DNA of 17,080 bases, from contig LJUF01000018.1 of assembly GCA_001303665.1 (NCBI GenBank), positions 1 through 17,080 of the forward strand, read 5' to 3'. The stretch is from Phycisphaerae bacterium SM23_33. Lineage in GTDB: Bacteria; Planctomycetota; Phycisphaerae; SM23-33. Of this stretch, positions 1-7,677 are shown one piece after another (the first letter of the stretch is position 1; the number at the start of each line of letters is the position of its first letter). The position numbers were made by a program, and so were the translations under genes. Under the pieces are notes generated by a model. It had not been told where the DNA came from and searched no databases. It was given only the letters and a program-made list of their open reading frames with translations.

Positions 1-479
1 TGCTGCTTGCGGCAGTCGCGGACCTTCTTCAGCAGCCCGCCCCAGCCGAGCTTCAGGCCGATGGTGTAGTCGGGGCCGAAGTGCGAGTCCCCGCCGATGC
101 CGGGGATGATGCCGTACATCTGCTGCTCGCCGAGAAGGTGGGGGTAGGCCAACTCCGGCGGCCAGTGCACCGGGCGGCGGCGCGACATGAAGACCATCCA
201 CCGGCCGGCCAGGGCGTCCATCGGGTCCACGTAGGTGGGGTGGACCCGCAGGAGGGAGGCGAAGTTCTCGGCCCAGCCGGCCGCCCCGTAGAACGAGCCG
301 TTGGCGTGGTTGGGGATGGGCTGCCAGTCGAACTCCTGCGGCGGGGCCACCAGCCCCAGGTCGTCCTCGTCCATGTGGCCGAAGCGGGCGATCTTCTCGC
401 GGGTCTGCTGGGCCTTGCGCTGCACCAGGTGTCGCAGCCGGTCATCGTAGCTCAGCCCGCCAGCCGGTGCCATGTTCAT
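1..479 (-). CDS. Glycyl radical enzyme, PFL-like, N-terminal part (cut by window edge)
   Basis: The frame is open from an ATG at 479 to the window edge and gives 159 residues without a stop. Residues 104-114 (VHWPPELAYPH) and 127-150, containing GIGGDSHFGPDY and GLKLGWGGLL, match the conserved N-terminal segment of pyruvate-formate-lyase-like glycyl radical enzymes (general pattern GxxHxxPDYxxxLxxGxxGL). The active-site Cys and the C-terminal glycyl loop lie outside the window, so the substrate cannot be told. The start codon overlaps the stop of the upstream activase as ATGA (479-476), with GGTGGAGG just upstream, so translation is probably coupled. An in-frame ATG at 473 is a second possible start. 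The neighbouring dedicated activase strongly supports the call. Cytoplasmic and oxygen-sensitive by family. It could be a dehydratase, lyase or decarboxylase rather than a formate-lyase. Confidence 0.82.
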   Translation of the reverse strand, partial: MNMAPAGGLSYDDRLRHLVQRKAQQTREKIARFGHMDEDDLGLVAPPQEFDWQPIPNHANGSFYGAAGWAENFASLLRVHPTYVDPMDALAGRWMVFMSRRRPVHWPPELAYPHLLGEQQMYGIIPGIGGDSHFGPDYTIGLKLGWGGLLKKVRDCRKQ

Positions 480-1399
480 TCCGCCTCCACCCTGCACCTG
501 TCCCCGTCGGGGCAGCGGACCCGGATGCCTCGCCCCCGCGCCTCCTCCGCCAGGGCCCGCAGCGTCTGGCGGTCCGGGCGTGCGAACCGCTCGCGGGGTT
601 GCTCCATCCCCAGGCTCCTGTACTTGCCCGCCCCCAGCGGGTTGTACGGCAGCAGCTCATAGTACAGCAGATTCCCGAAAGCGCGGATGAAATCCGCGAT
701 CCGCCCGATGTCCTCGGCGGTCGCGTTCACTCCCGCGATAACCGGCGTGCGGACGATGATCGGCACCTCCGTTTGCGAAAGCTTCCGGGCGTTTTCCAGG
801 ACCTGCTCGTTGCCCGCGCCGGTCCAGCGCCGGTGGGCGGCCGCGTCCATCATCTTGATGTCCAGCAGGACCAGGTCGGTCACGGGAAGCACCGCCTCCA
901 CCCGCTCCCACGGCCAGGCGAGGTTCGTCTCGATGGCCGTGTGAATCCCCTGCCCCTTGCACGCCCGCAGCAGCTCACCCGCGAACTCCGGCTGAAGCAG
1001 CGGCTCGCCGCCCGACAGCGTCACCCCGCCGCCGGAGCGGTCGTAGAACTCCCGGTCGGCCGCCACCTCCTTCAGGACCTGCTCGACCGTCAGCTCCCGG
1101 CCGACCAGTACCAGGGCGTGGGCATAGCAGCCCTCCGCGCAGGCGCCGCAGGCGACGCAGAGCGAGCGGTCGAATGCCCGGCCTCCGTCCGTGATGGTGT
1201 GGGCCTGTTTCGGGCAGGCCGTCAGGCAGGCCCCGCAGCCGACGCAGCGGTCGGGGAAGAGTTGCAGTTCCGCCCCCGGGCGGATCATTTCGGGGTTGTG
1301 GCACCAGCGGCAGCGGAGGTTGCAGCCCTTCAGGAAGACGGTGGTCCGAATCCCCGGCCCGTCGTGGACCGAGAACCGCTGGATATCACTGACCGTCAC
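476..1399 (-). CDS. Glycyl radical enzyme activating enzyme (radical SAM, two ferredoxin clusters)
   Basis: A 307-residue radical SAM protein that would place the glycyl radical on the partner enzyme encoded next. The SAM-binding 4Fe-4S motif CNLRCRWC gives C26, C30 and C33 after the typical HDGPGIRTTVFLKG lead-in. Two ferredoxin-type clusters follow: C52/C55/C58/C62 and C81/C84/C87/C91. The GGE motif is at 130-132 (VTLSGGEPLL). The two extra clusters and the length fit activases of dehydratase or decarboxylase-type glycyl radical enzymes, not the shorter classical PflA. The start is GTG at 1399, preceded by TGAGGTG at good spacing, and the first residues MTVSDIQRFSVHDGPG match family starts. 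It overlaps the end of the metallophosphoesterase gene by 14 bp and the glycyl radical enzyme start by 4 bp. The activase precedes its substrate enzyme, whereas pfl loci usually have the reverse order. Confidence 0.94.
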   Translation of the reverse strand: MTVSDIQRFSVHDGPGIRTTVFLKGCNLRCRWCHNPEMIRPGAELQLFPDRCVGCGACLTACPKQAHTITDGGRAFDRSLCVACGACAEGCYAHALVLVGRELTVEQVLKEVAADREFYDRSGGGVTLSGGEPLLQPEFAGELLRACKGQGIHTAIETNLAWPWERVEAVLPVTDLVLLDIKMMDAAAHRRWTGAGNEQVLENARKLSQTEVPIIVRTPVIAGVNATAEDIGRIADFIRAFGNLLYYELLPYNPLGAGKYRSLGMEQPRERFARPDRQTLRALAEEARGRGIRVRCPDGDRCRVEAE

Positions 1400-2600
1400 C
1401 GTGCACCTCAGTTGTGGGCTGTTGCCGGCGGGGTGCCTCCGCCGCCATTGTACCGGACGGGGCCGGACTCGCCGGCTTGAGGGTGATGAGCACGACCTCC
1501 CTGGGCGAGAGCACCCGCAGCGGCGGGCCCCAGGTGCCGGCCCCGCGGCTGGCGTACAGGGTCGACCCCTTCGGCAACTCGTGCCGGCCGGTGTACAGCG
1601 GGTACATCAGCCTCGTCACCAGGTGGAAGGGAAAGATCTGCCCCCCGTGCGTGTGGCCGGAGAGCTGCAGCCGGAACCGCCCTAGCGAGGCCTCGTCCAC
1701 CTCCGGCCGGTGCTTCAGAAGCACGGTCACGAGCGGCTCCTCCCCGGCCGACAGGACGTCGCGCTCCTGCGTTCGCGACCCGTCGCCCCCGCGCCAGCCG
1801 GCCGGGTCGTCGACCCCCGCCAGCCGCAGACCCTCGCCCAGCGTCACGCATTCGCCCCGCAGCACCCGGAAGCCGGCGGCTTCGTGAAAGGCCAGGCTGT
1901 GCTCCAGACCGGCGTAGAACTCGTGATTGCCCAGGACCGCGAACTTGCCCAGGGGCGGATGGATGTCGCGGAACGGGGCGGCCAGGGAAGCGGCGTCGGC
2001 GAACGAGGAGTCCACCAGGTCGCCGGTGCTGACGAGGATGTCGGGTTGCGCCTGCTTGATGAGGGCGGCGACCTGAGCCACCCTGCGCCGGCTGCTGCGC
2101 GGGCCCAGGTGCAGATCCGATATCTGGGCCAGCCGCAGCGCCCGCCCGCCCGGCGACAGATGCGGCACCTCCACCGTCAGGGTCTTGAGCCGCAGCCGGG
2201 ACGCCTCCACCAGGCCCCAGCAGAGGCCGAGGACGATGATCCCGCCGATCGCCACCAGGGCGGCCCGGGCCGGCACCAGCGCCGACCGGGCGGCCGGCGC
2301 CGCCAGGCAGACGGCCCGGACGGCGAGGTTCCAGGCGTCCACCGGGATCATCAGCACGCAGAACCAGAAGATCACCGCCAGCCACAGGTACCCCACCAGC
2401 CCCACGGCGCTGGCCGGCAGCAAATGCCGCCATCGCTCCAGCAGCCGCGCCAGCAGCGGCGCCACGATCATCAGCAGCATGAACCCGGCCAGGGCAAGCC
2501 GCCACCTGCCCAGGCCCGGAAAGGCGATGCACAGCTTCAGCAGCAGGTACGAGTGCATCGCCCCGTAGATCCCCAGCACCACCAGGAAAAACACGGGCAT
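1386..2600 (-). CDS. Membrane-anchored metallophosphoesterase (YkuE/YaeI-like)
   Basis: A 404-residue protein with a hydrophobic N-terminal third and a calcineurin-type phosphoesterase domain. About four membrane segments are visible near residues 3-27, 35-53, 62-86 and 110-131. The catalytic domain (about 152-375) has every usual metal ligand: D162 and H164 (SDLHLG), D194 (TGDLVD), N225 and H226 (GNHE), H297 (KHRP), H316 and H318 (GHTHGGQ). It should hydrolyse a phosphodiester or phosphomonoester at the membrane; phospholipid or lipid-linked substrates are typical of YkuE/YaeI relatives, but the substrate here is not shown. The C-terminal tail from 376 is low-complexity. The ATG at 2600 has GTGAGG eight bases upstream. 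It sits 58 bp after the mannosidase gene and overlaps the activase by 14 bp, so it is probably co-transcribed, though its link to sugar metabolism is unclear. Confidence 0.9.
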   Translation of the reverse strand: MPVFFLVVLGIYGAMHSYLLLKLCIAFPGLGRWRLALAGFMLLMIVAPLLARLLERWRHLLPASAVGLVGYLWLAVIFWFCVLMIPVDAWNLAVRAVCLAAPAARSALVPARAALVAIGGIIVLGLCWGLVEASRLRLKTLTVEVPHLSPGGRALRLAQISDLHLGPRSSRRRVAQVAALIKQAQPDILVSTGDLVDSSFADAASLAAPFRDIHPPLGKFAVLGNHEFYAGLEHSLAFHEAAGFRVLRGECVTLGEGLRLAGVDDPAGWRGGDGSRTQERDVLSAGEEPLVTVLLKHRPEVDEASLGRFRLQLSGHTHGGQIFPFHLVTRLMYPLYTGRHELPKGSTLYASRGAGTWGPPLRVLSPREVVLITLKPASPAPSGTMAAEAPRRQQPTTEVHGDGQ

Positions 2601-2658
2601 CGGTCGGCCTCACTATCGCGATCCGGGCGGCCTCACCGCCGCCGTCCCTGCTGCGCCG

Positions 2659-5148
2659 CTACCTGGCGGTAGCCGACACGTTCCTCCAGCTCAGCCGGCC
2701 GCGGTACGCCACGCGGATCGTCCTGCTCACGCCCGGCAGCAGTTCGAAGTAGTTGTCGTCGGGCACGGCGCCGGCGGGCAGCCGAAGCTCGACGGCGCGG
2801 GCATAGGCCCGGCTGCGGAGGATGACCTTGTATTCCCGCCGGCCCGTGCGCTGCACCGACAGGTACACCTTCGGCCGGCCGGGCAGGTCGCGGGGCTCGG
2901 CGGCACGGAGGGTGGCCGGCAGAATGGACCGGTCGTCGAGGACGCGGGCGAACCACAGGCCGGCCTTGGGGTCGCGCCGGCCCCGGCCGAAGGTGGCGAC
3001 CACCGTCCGGGCCGACGCCGCCGCGCTGAATCGCCGGCGGCGAACCTCGCGGACCGACCCGTCCAGGCTGACGTAGCCGTACTCGAGCCGACCCGCCGCC
3101 GGACGGGCGGTGTCGTTGGCCAGGGTCACCCTGATCCTCCCCTTGCTGGCGCGGAGGATCAGCCGGCGGTGGGCCAGCGCCCGGCGGACGAAGTACCAGG
3201 AGATCTTCCGCCGCAGGTAGTAGTCCAGGATGGTCCAGCCGACCTCGCCCCAGCAGTCGTTGTACATCCAGAACAGCCCGCCGTGGCAGCGGGGGTTCGC
3301 CCGCAGGGCCTCCAACTCGTAGCCGAGCATCAGCCCCTGGGTCAGCCCGCCGTACAGGAGATACTCCTGCGGGCTCATCCCGGCCGGGTCGGCGTAGTGC
3401 CGGGCGATGCCGGCGTCCACCGTGTCCTGCTCGAAGGTGTTGTTGTGATGCTGCCACACCTTGTCGGTGCGGTCGAAGGGCGCCCCGGCCAGGTATTGCT
3501 CGGTGGTCGCCCGGCCGCAGGGCCCCGGGTAGCCGAACTCGCTGACGAACAGGACCGGCAGGTTGTCGAAGCTCTCGGGGGTGATGCGGACGTTGATGTC
3601 AGCGTGCATCATGACGTGCCAGTAGTGGCAGTCGCCGACCTGGGGGTCGTTGGCCTCTTTGCCGCCGGCGGGGCTGGAGTACCAGTACGGGATCTCGGGG
3701 CAGTTGCGGTGGACGGCCTCGGGCAGCACGCGGCCGAGCAGCCGCGTGACCTTGTCGGTCTCGCGCGGGCCGCCGATGTCCAGGAAATAGTGGCACTCGT
3801 TGCTGCCGGAGCAGACGGCCACGCAGGCGTGGTTGCGGAGGCGGCGGGTCTGGTAGTCGGCCTCCTTGGCGATCTCGTCGCGGAAGGACTCCAGGTGGTC
3901 GGGGTACGGGGCGCAGCAGAGCATGAAGTCGTGCCAGACGAGGATGCCTTCCCGGTCGCAGGCCTCGTAGAAGGCCTCGGGCTCGTACCGCCCGCCGCCC
4001 CAGATTCTGAGCATGTTGAAGTTGGCCCGGGCGGCCTCGACGACCAGCCGGTCCAGCTTCTGGTCGGTGACGCGGGCATAGAGGGCGTCGGGCGGGATCC
4101 AGTCGCCGCCCTTGGAGAACATCCGCACGCCGTTGACGCGAAGAGCGAAGCGGTCGTCGGTCTCCAGCTCCAGGAAGCGGATGCCGTAGGAGAGGCTTCG
4201 GCGGTCCACCGCCCCGCCGCCCGCCCGCAGGGTCACCTGGATGGTGTATCGGTCCTGCCGGCCCATGCCCGCCGGCCACCACAGCCGGGCACGCCCCACG
4301 GGCACGCTCACGTCGAAGTAGTTGTCCCCGATCTGGAGCATGCCTTCGACCCGGCGGCGCTGCACCAGCTTGCCGTCGGGGTCGTACACGGCGACTTCGA
4401 TCCGGCCGCCGCCGCTGGAGCGGAAGTCCAGCCATTCCGCCTGCACCCTGACTTGCAGCGTCACATCCCGGCCGCGCGGCAAGGCCCTGACGCGGACGTC
4501 GCGGAGGACCGCCTGGTTGAGCAGGCGCAGCCTCGGCTGGCCGGCGATGGCCACCGTGGCCGTCCGCGGCGACCAGTCCCAGCCCCAGGAGTACTGCGGC
4601 TTGCGGACGAAGGGCCGCCGCGGCTCGCCTCGCTCGGGCCGGCCGCGGCCGGCTTCCGTGGGGATGTAGCCTCCCAGCTCCTCGACCTGCTCGGCGGTGA
4701 CGTCCTCCACGCCGTGCGTCAGCCGGACCAGCAGCACGTTCTCGCCGGCCCGCAGGTGCCGCTCCACGCGGGCGACGAACGGGCGGAAGGCCGAGGGGTG
4801 ATCGCCCAGGTGGGCGCCGTTCAGAAAGATGGAGGCGTTGGCGTCCAGCCCGTCCAGGACCAGCTCGGCGGCCTGGGCCTTGCGCATGGCCGGGGGCACC
4901 TTGAAGCGCTTGCGGAACCACCAGGAGCGGTCCTCCACCCAGTGGCCTTCGAAGCTGTTGAGGCCCTCCAGGGGCTCTTTCATCCGCCCGGCGGCGATCA
5001 GCCCCTGGCGGACGTCGCCGGGTACGGGCGTGGGGATCCAGCCTTCGGCCAGCGCCGCAATCCGCCCGTGCTCCTGCGGCGGGCAGGACAGCGACTCTTC
5101 ACGAAGTTCCCACGTGCCCGCCAGCGAAATCTCTTTCAGGGCTTCCAT
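2659..5148 (-). CDS. Beta-mannosidase, glycoside hydrolase family 2
   Basis: An 829-residue GH2 enzyme predicted to release beta-linked mannose from the non-reducing end of manno-oligosaccharides or N-glycan-like chains. The N-terminal jelly-roll domain starts at LAGTWELREE and ends with YSWGWDWSPR (186-195), a signature of beta-mannosidases as opposed to beta-galactosidases. The TIM barrel carries the acid/base Glu in CSGSNE (E451) and the nucleophile Glu in FVSEFGYPG (E537); both are present, so the enzyme should be active. Length is typical of the family. There is no signal peptide, so it is cytoplasmic. The reading frame stays open upstream to 5394, but the ATG at 5148 is chosen because AAAGGAA lies about eight bases before it and the family sequence begins there; the extension would translate the inverted-repeat element. 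Two Trp/Arg-rich beta-sandwich domains fill the C-terminal third. Confidence 0.93.
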   Translation of the reverse strand: MEALKEISLAGTWELREESLSCPPQEHGRIAALAEGWIPTPVPGDVRQGLIAAGRMKEPLEGLNSFEGHWVEDRSWWFRKRFKVPPAMRKAQAAELVLDGLDANASIFLNGAHLGDHPSAFRPFVARVERHLRAGENVLLVRLTHGVEDVTAEQVEELGGYIPTEAGRGRPERGEPRRPFVRKPQYSWGWDWSPRTATVAIAGQPRLRLLNQAVLRDVRVRALPRGRDVTLQVRVQAEWLDFRSSGGGRIEVAVYDPDGKLVQRRRVEGMLQIGDNYFDVSVPVGRARLWWPAGMGRQDRYTIQVTLRAGGGAVDRRSLSYGIRFLELETDDRFALRVNGVRMFSKGGDWIPPDALYARVTDQKLDRLVVEAARANFNMLRIWGGGRYEPEAFYEACDREGILVWHDFMLCCAPYPDHLESFRDEIAKEADYQTRRLRNHACVAVCSGSNECHYFLDIGGPRETDKVTRLLGRVLPEAVHRNCPEIPYWYSSPAGGKEANDPQVGDCHYWHVMMHADINVRITPESFDNLPVLFVSEFGYPGPCGRATTEQYLAGAPFDRTDKVWQHHNNTFEQDTVDAGIARHYADPAGMSPQEYLLYGGLTQGLMLGYELEALRANPRCHGGLFWMYNDCWGEVGWTILDYYLRRKISWYFVRRALAHRRLILRASKGRIRVTLANDTARPAAGRLEYGYVSLDGSVREVRRRRFSAAASARTVVATFGRGRRDPKAGLWFARVLDDRSILPATLRAAEPRDLPGRPKVYLSVQRTGRREYKVILRSRAYARAVELRLPAGAVPDDNYFELLPGVSRTIRVAYRGRLSWRNVSATAR

Positions 5149-5163
5149 CGATCGTTCCTTTGG

Positions 5164-5260
5164 CTCACCGCTGAGAACGCAGACAAACCTCTTATTCTTC
5201 TCTGAGCTTTCAGGCTTTCGCTTCTCTTCGCTTTGCGACCTCTGCGCTCTCTGCGGTGAA
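5164..5260. repeat. 97-bp inverted-repeat element in the intergenic gap
   Basis: The gap between the two minus-strand glycosidase genes is almost filled by an element with 21-bp imperfect terminal inverted arms. The left arm, 5164-5184, contains CACCGCTGAGAACGCAGA; the right arm, 5240-5260, read on the other strand, contains CACCGCAGAGAGCGCAGA. They agree at 17 of 21 positions. The interior is rich in CTTCTCT/GAAGAG, unlike the flanking coding DNA in composition. From recollection, CACCGCAGAG-type dispersed palindromic units occur in many copies in large environmental bacterial genomes; copy number here cannot be seen. In the transcript it would form a long hairpin 16 bases before the mannosidase start, so it could affect mRNA stability or partial termination. 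Confidence 0.7.
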
Positions 5261-5269
5261 TTCTTCTGT

Positions 5270-7552
5270 TTACCGCTGGGAGATGTCCTCAAAGGCCGAG
5301 TCGGGGTCCATGCACATCCGCGGCCGGGAGGCGAAGATGTCCGGGCCGATCTTCCGGCGGCCGTAGCCCGTGACGAACAGCTTGACCACGGCACAGTTGG
5401 TGTACTCCTGCATGGGCACGGCGATGAAGGTGCCGTCGAACTTGAACTTCACGTCCCGCATTTCCTGGTCGCCGGGGTACATCACGCCGGCGCGGGCGAC
5501 GTCGTGCCCGCGCTGGACGCGGAACAGGGCGTACGGCGTCTTGGCGTAGCGGATGGTGTCGCCGACGTCCACGTGCTCGTTCATGATGCCGGCCACATAG
5601 TCGTTGCCGACGGTATAGAGCTTGCCGCGCGAGCCCCGGGGCACGCGCATGGGGTCGGGCTCGAAGCACAGCACCCGGCGGCGGAACTCGTCGTACAGCG
5701 GCAGGTACCGCTGGTACAGGGCGACGTTCTCGTCGGTCGGCTCCACCAGCTTCGGCCAGGCGCCGTTGACGATGCAGCGGCGCAGGAACTCGTCGGTGGA
5801 GCGGGTGCGGTCGCCCCACAGGTAAAACAGCGGGGATGCGATCGAGGCCCAGAAGAACTTCTCCTCGTACATGTCGCCGTCGCCTTCCAGCAGCTGGCCG
5901 TCCACGTAGCGCATGGAGCGGATGCTCATGGGCTTGTTGGCAAAGCTGGTCAGGTCGCGCGGCTTCATGATCTCGGTCTTGATCAGCCGCTCGACGTCCA
6001 TGTAGGAGTGGTTAATGCTGTAGGCTCTCTTGCCGTTGACCACGGTGGTGCCGTCGTCGTGGGCGAAATCGATCTCGTAGTGGCGGAAGCAGTCCAGGAA
6101 GAAGCCGTCCAGCATGGGGTACTCGTCGAAGATCTTCCGGGCGGACTCGTAGCAGAACTTCCCGAAGGACCAGCGCGGGTCGGCGTTCATGTTGTGGCAC
6201 ATGTACCAGCCGCTGGGGACGTAGTTGCCGTCCTCGTCCTTGACGATGGAGTCGGGCCACTGCCTCTCCACGCGCGGCCGGAAGCCGTCGGTGTAGTTGA
6301 AGTACCACTGGCAGGAGATGCCGGCGTCGGCGAGGATCTGGAGCCGGCGCTTGACGTCGTCGCGGGTGTGGCAGAGGTCCTCGACCTTGCAGCCCAGCAG
6401 CGCGGCGATCTGCCGGTCCGTGTGCGTGGCCATGTACTCCTCCACCTCCCAGGCGATGCGGTCGGTGAGGGGCTCGCCCCGGCCGGCGCCGCGTACGGGC
6501 TGCTGGCGGGCCTCCAGCAGCTTGCGGCGGACGGTCTCCTTGACGCCGATGCGGTACCAGCGGTCCTTGCCGTCCTGGTAGTAGTCGCAGTAGTCCTGGA
6601 AGTGGCCGTGCACCTCCATGTACTTTCCGCCCATGGCCACCAGCCGCTCGGCCTGGTCGGAGCTGTGGACGCTGCCGCCGATGTAGCAGCGCTCCTGCCG
6701 GTAGATGGTGTCGTTGAAGGGGTCGAAGTATTCCCGCCAACGCTTGTACACCTGGCCCAGGCCGCAGCGCCAGTCGCCCTCGTGGAAGAAGAGCATGACC
6801 TTGGTCGTCATCGGCCGCCTGCCTACCAGGCCGATGTAGTAGTTCACCGCCTCCAGCACCGGCACGGTGCGGATGTCCTTGCGCATGGAGCCCCAGTTGT
6901 AGCATTTGTCGGCGTTGTTGAAGGCGAACTTGGCGGCCGGCACGTTCTCGTCCACCGGCTCGACCATGGAGTAGCCGACGTTCAGGGCGCGGTTGTAGTG
7001 GCTGACCATGGGCAGGATGATCTCCTGGTCGCTGACGTAGGGGATCTGGACGTACATGAACTCGAAGGGCGTCATCCCGTCGAAGGTCTTCTCGCCGAAC
7101 TTGCACGGGGCCCAGACGTCCCAGCCGGCGATCAGCGGCATGCTGAAGTACACCCGCAGCGAGCGGTCGGCGACCTTGGCGTTTCTCTTCCCGGCGGCCA
7201 CCTCCCAGACGAAGGCCTCCTGCTCCATCCGCATCGTCACCTGGACGGTGAAGGGCGCGCCCCGGTAGTGGCGGGTGAAGCGGACCACCCCGGCGCGATT
7301 GCTGACCTTCGTCATCCGGAAGGGCGTGCGCAGGTCGTCGTACCAGCGGTCGTCGCGCTCGTCATAGATCCGCAGGCCGCCGACGTAGCCGGGGATGCCG
7401 CCGCGGACCTGGGCGAACAGGTCCAAGCCCGCCTTCTTGAACTGCAGCGAGCGGATGAAGCCGGTCTTCCGCTCCACGTCCATCCGCACCTCGCCGTTTT
7501 CCAGCCGCCAGCAGCCGCTGCGGGTCAGTTTGCTCAGTTTCACGGTTGCCAT
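5270..7552 (-). CDS. Putative glycoside hydrolase of unassigned family (beta-sandwich plus TIM-barrel-like)
   Basis: A 760-residue protein not assignable with confidence to a named family. Residues 1 to about 270 look like an N-terminal beta-sandwich (LENGEVRMDVERKTGFIRSL, then MTTKVMLFFHEGDWRCGLGQ closing it). From about 275 the sequence alternates strands and helices in a barrel-like way: EVHGHFQDYCDYYQDG, ISCQWYFNYTDGF, SGWYMCHNMNADPRWSFGKF, YPMLDGFFLDCFRHYE. D482 and D487 in LDGFFLDCF sit at a strand end as catalytic nucleophiles do in clan GH-D-like and GH31-like enzymes; E556 in LLEGDGDMYEEKFFWAS is another candidate. A C-terminal beta domain starts near 640. There is no signal peptide, so it is cytoplasmic. 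The start ATG at 7552 has GGAAAGG nine bases upstream and follows a promoter. The open frame extends far upstream antisense to the GH4 gene, which is not taken as coding. It heads the minus-strand operon. Confidence 0.8.
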   Translation of the reverse strand: MATVKLSKLTRSGCWRLENGEVRMDVERKTGFIRSLQFKKAGLDLFAQVRGGIPGYVGGLRIYDERDDRWYDDLRTPFRMTKVSNRAGVVRFTRHYRGAPFTVQVTMRMEQEAFVWEVAAGKRNAKVADRSLRVYFSMPLIAGWDVWAPCKFGEKTFDGMTPFEFMYVQIPYVSDQEIILPMVSHYNRALNVGYSMVEPVDENVPAAKFAFNNADKCYNWGSMRKDIRTVPVLEAVNYYIGLVGRRPMTTKVMLFFHEGDWRCGLGQVYKRWREYFDPFNDTIYRQERCYIGGSVHSSDQAERLVAMGGKYMEVHGHFQDYCDYYQDGKDRWYRIGVKETVRRKLLEARQQPVRGAGRGEPLTDRIAWEVEEYMATHTDRQIAALLGCKVEDLCHTRDDVKRRLQILADAGISCQWYFNYTDGFRPRVERQWPDSIVKDEDGNYVPSGWYMCHNMNADPRWSFGKFCYESARKIFDEYPMLDGFFLDCFRHYEIDFAHDDGTTVVNGKRAYSINHSYMDVERLIKTEIMKPRDLTSFANKPMSIRSMRYVDGQLLEGDGDMYEEKFFWASIASPLFYLWGDRTRSTDEFLRRCIVNGAWPKLVEPTDENVALYQRYLPLYDEFRRRVLCFEPDPMRVPRGSRGKLYTVGNDYVAGIMNEHVDVGDTIRYAKTPYALFRVQRGHDVARAGVMYPGDQEMRDVKFKFDGTFIAVPMQEYTNCAVVKLFVTGYGRRKIGPDIFASRPRMCMDPDSAFEDISQR

Positions 7553-7586
7553 TGCCAAAGACCTTTCCAAAGGGGTTGAGCCGCTC

Positions 7587-7614
7587 ACCATAGCCGGCCG
7601 GGCGGCGATGTCAA
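7587..7614 (-). promoter_or_regulatory. Sigma70-like promoter for the minus-strand glycosidase/glycyl-radical operon
   Basis: Read on the minus strand, a perfect -35 TTGACA (7614-7609) is followed by a 16-bp spacer and TATGGT (7592-7587, four of six matches to the -10 consensus). Transcription would begin near 7580, giving a leader of about 28 nt that contains the GGAAAGG ribosome binding site of the 5270-7552 gene. Confidence 0.5.
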
Positions 7615-7635
7615 TGGCGACCCGCCGCGTCAAGC

Positions 7636-7649
7636 GCCGCCCGGGCGGC
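7636..7649. promoter_or_regulatory. Perfect 14-bp palindrome between divergent promoters, candidate operator
   Basis: GCCGCCCGGGCGGC is its own reverse complement. It lies in the 35-bp stretch between the outward-facing promoters and touches the -35 box of the GH4 promoter (7650). The position suits a shared regulator, but GC-rich palindromes arise easily in DNA of this composition and no regulator gene is in the window. Confidence 0.35.
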
Positions 7650-7677
7650 TTGCCATCGGGCCCGACGAAGGTAGAAT
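7650..7677 (+). promoter_or_regulatory. Sigma70-like promoter for the GH4 gene
   Basis: TTGCCA (7650-7655, five of six) and TAGAAT (7672-7677, five of six) are separated by 16 bp. The predicted start near 7684 gives a leader of roughly 34 nt containing the AAGG ribosome binding site at 7705-7708. The same TAGAATG core recurs before the gene at 14119. Confidence 0.55.

Noticed and set aside
467..1480. 337-codon plus-strand open frame opposite the activase
   Set aside because: Complement of a complete radical SAM protein with all cysteines in place.
2626..2640. GGCGG/CCGCC hairpin between mannosidase and metallophosphoesterase as a terminator
   Set aside because: Five base pairs with no T-run in a 58-bp same-strand gap; too weak to argue against co-transcription.
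3169..5205. 678-codon plus-strand open frame opposite the beta-mannosidase
   Set aside because: Antisense to a gene with intact catalytic motifs; composition is typical of a mirror frame.
5149..5394. N-terminal extension of the beta-mannosidase through the inverted repeat
   Set aside because: It would translate the repeat element and overlap the upstream gene; the family start and a ribosome binding site are at 5148.
4829..7579. 916-codon plus-strand open frame opposite the mannosidase and glycosidase-like genes
   Set aside because: The translation is dominated by Val, His, Ala and Leu without domain motifs, a shadow of GC-rich codon usage on the other strand.
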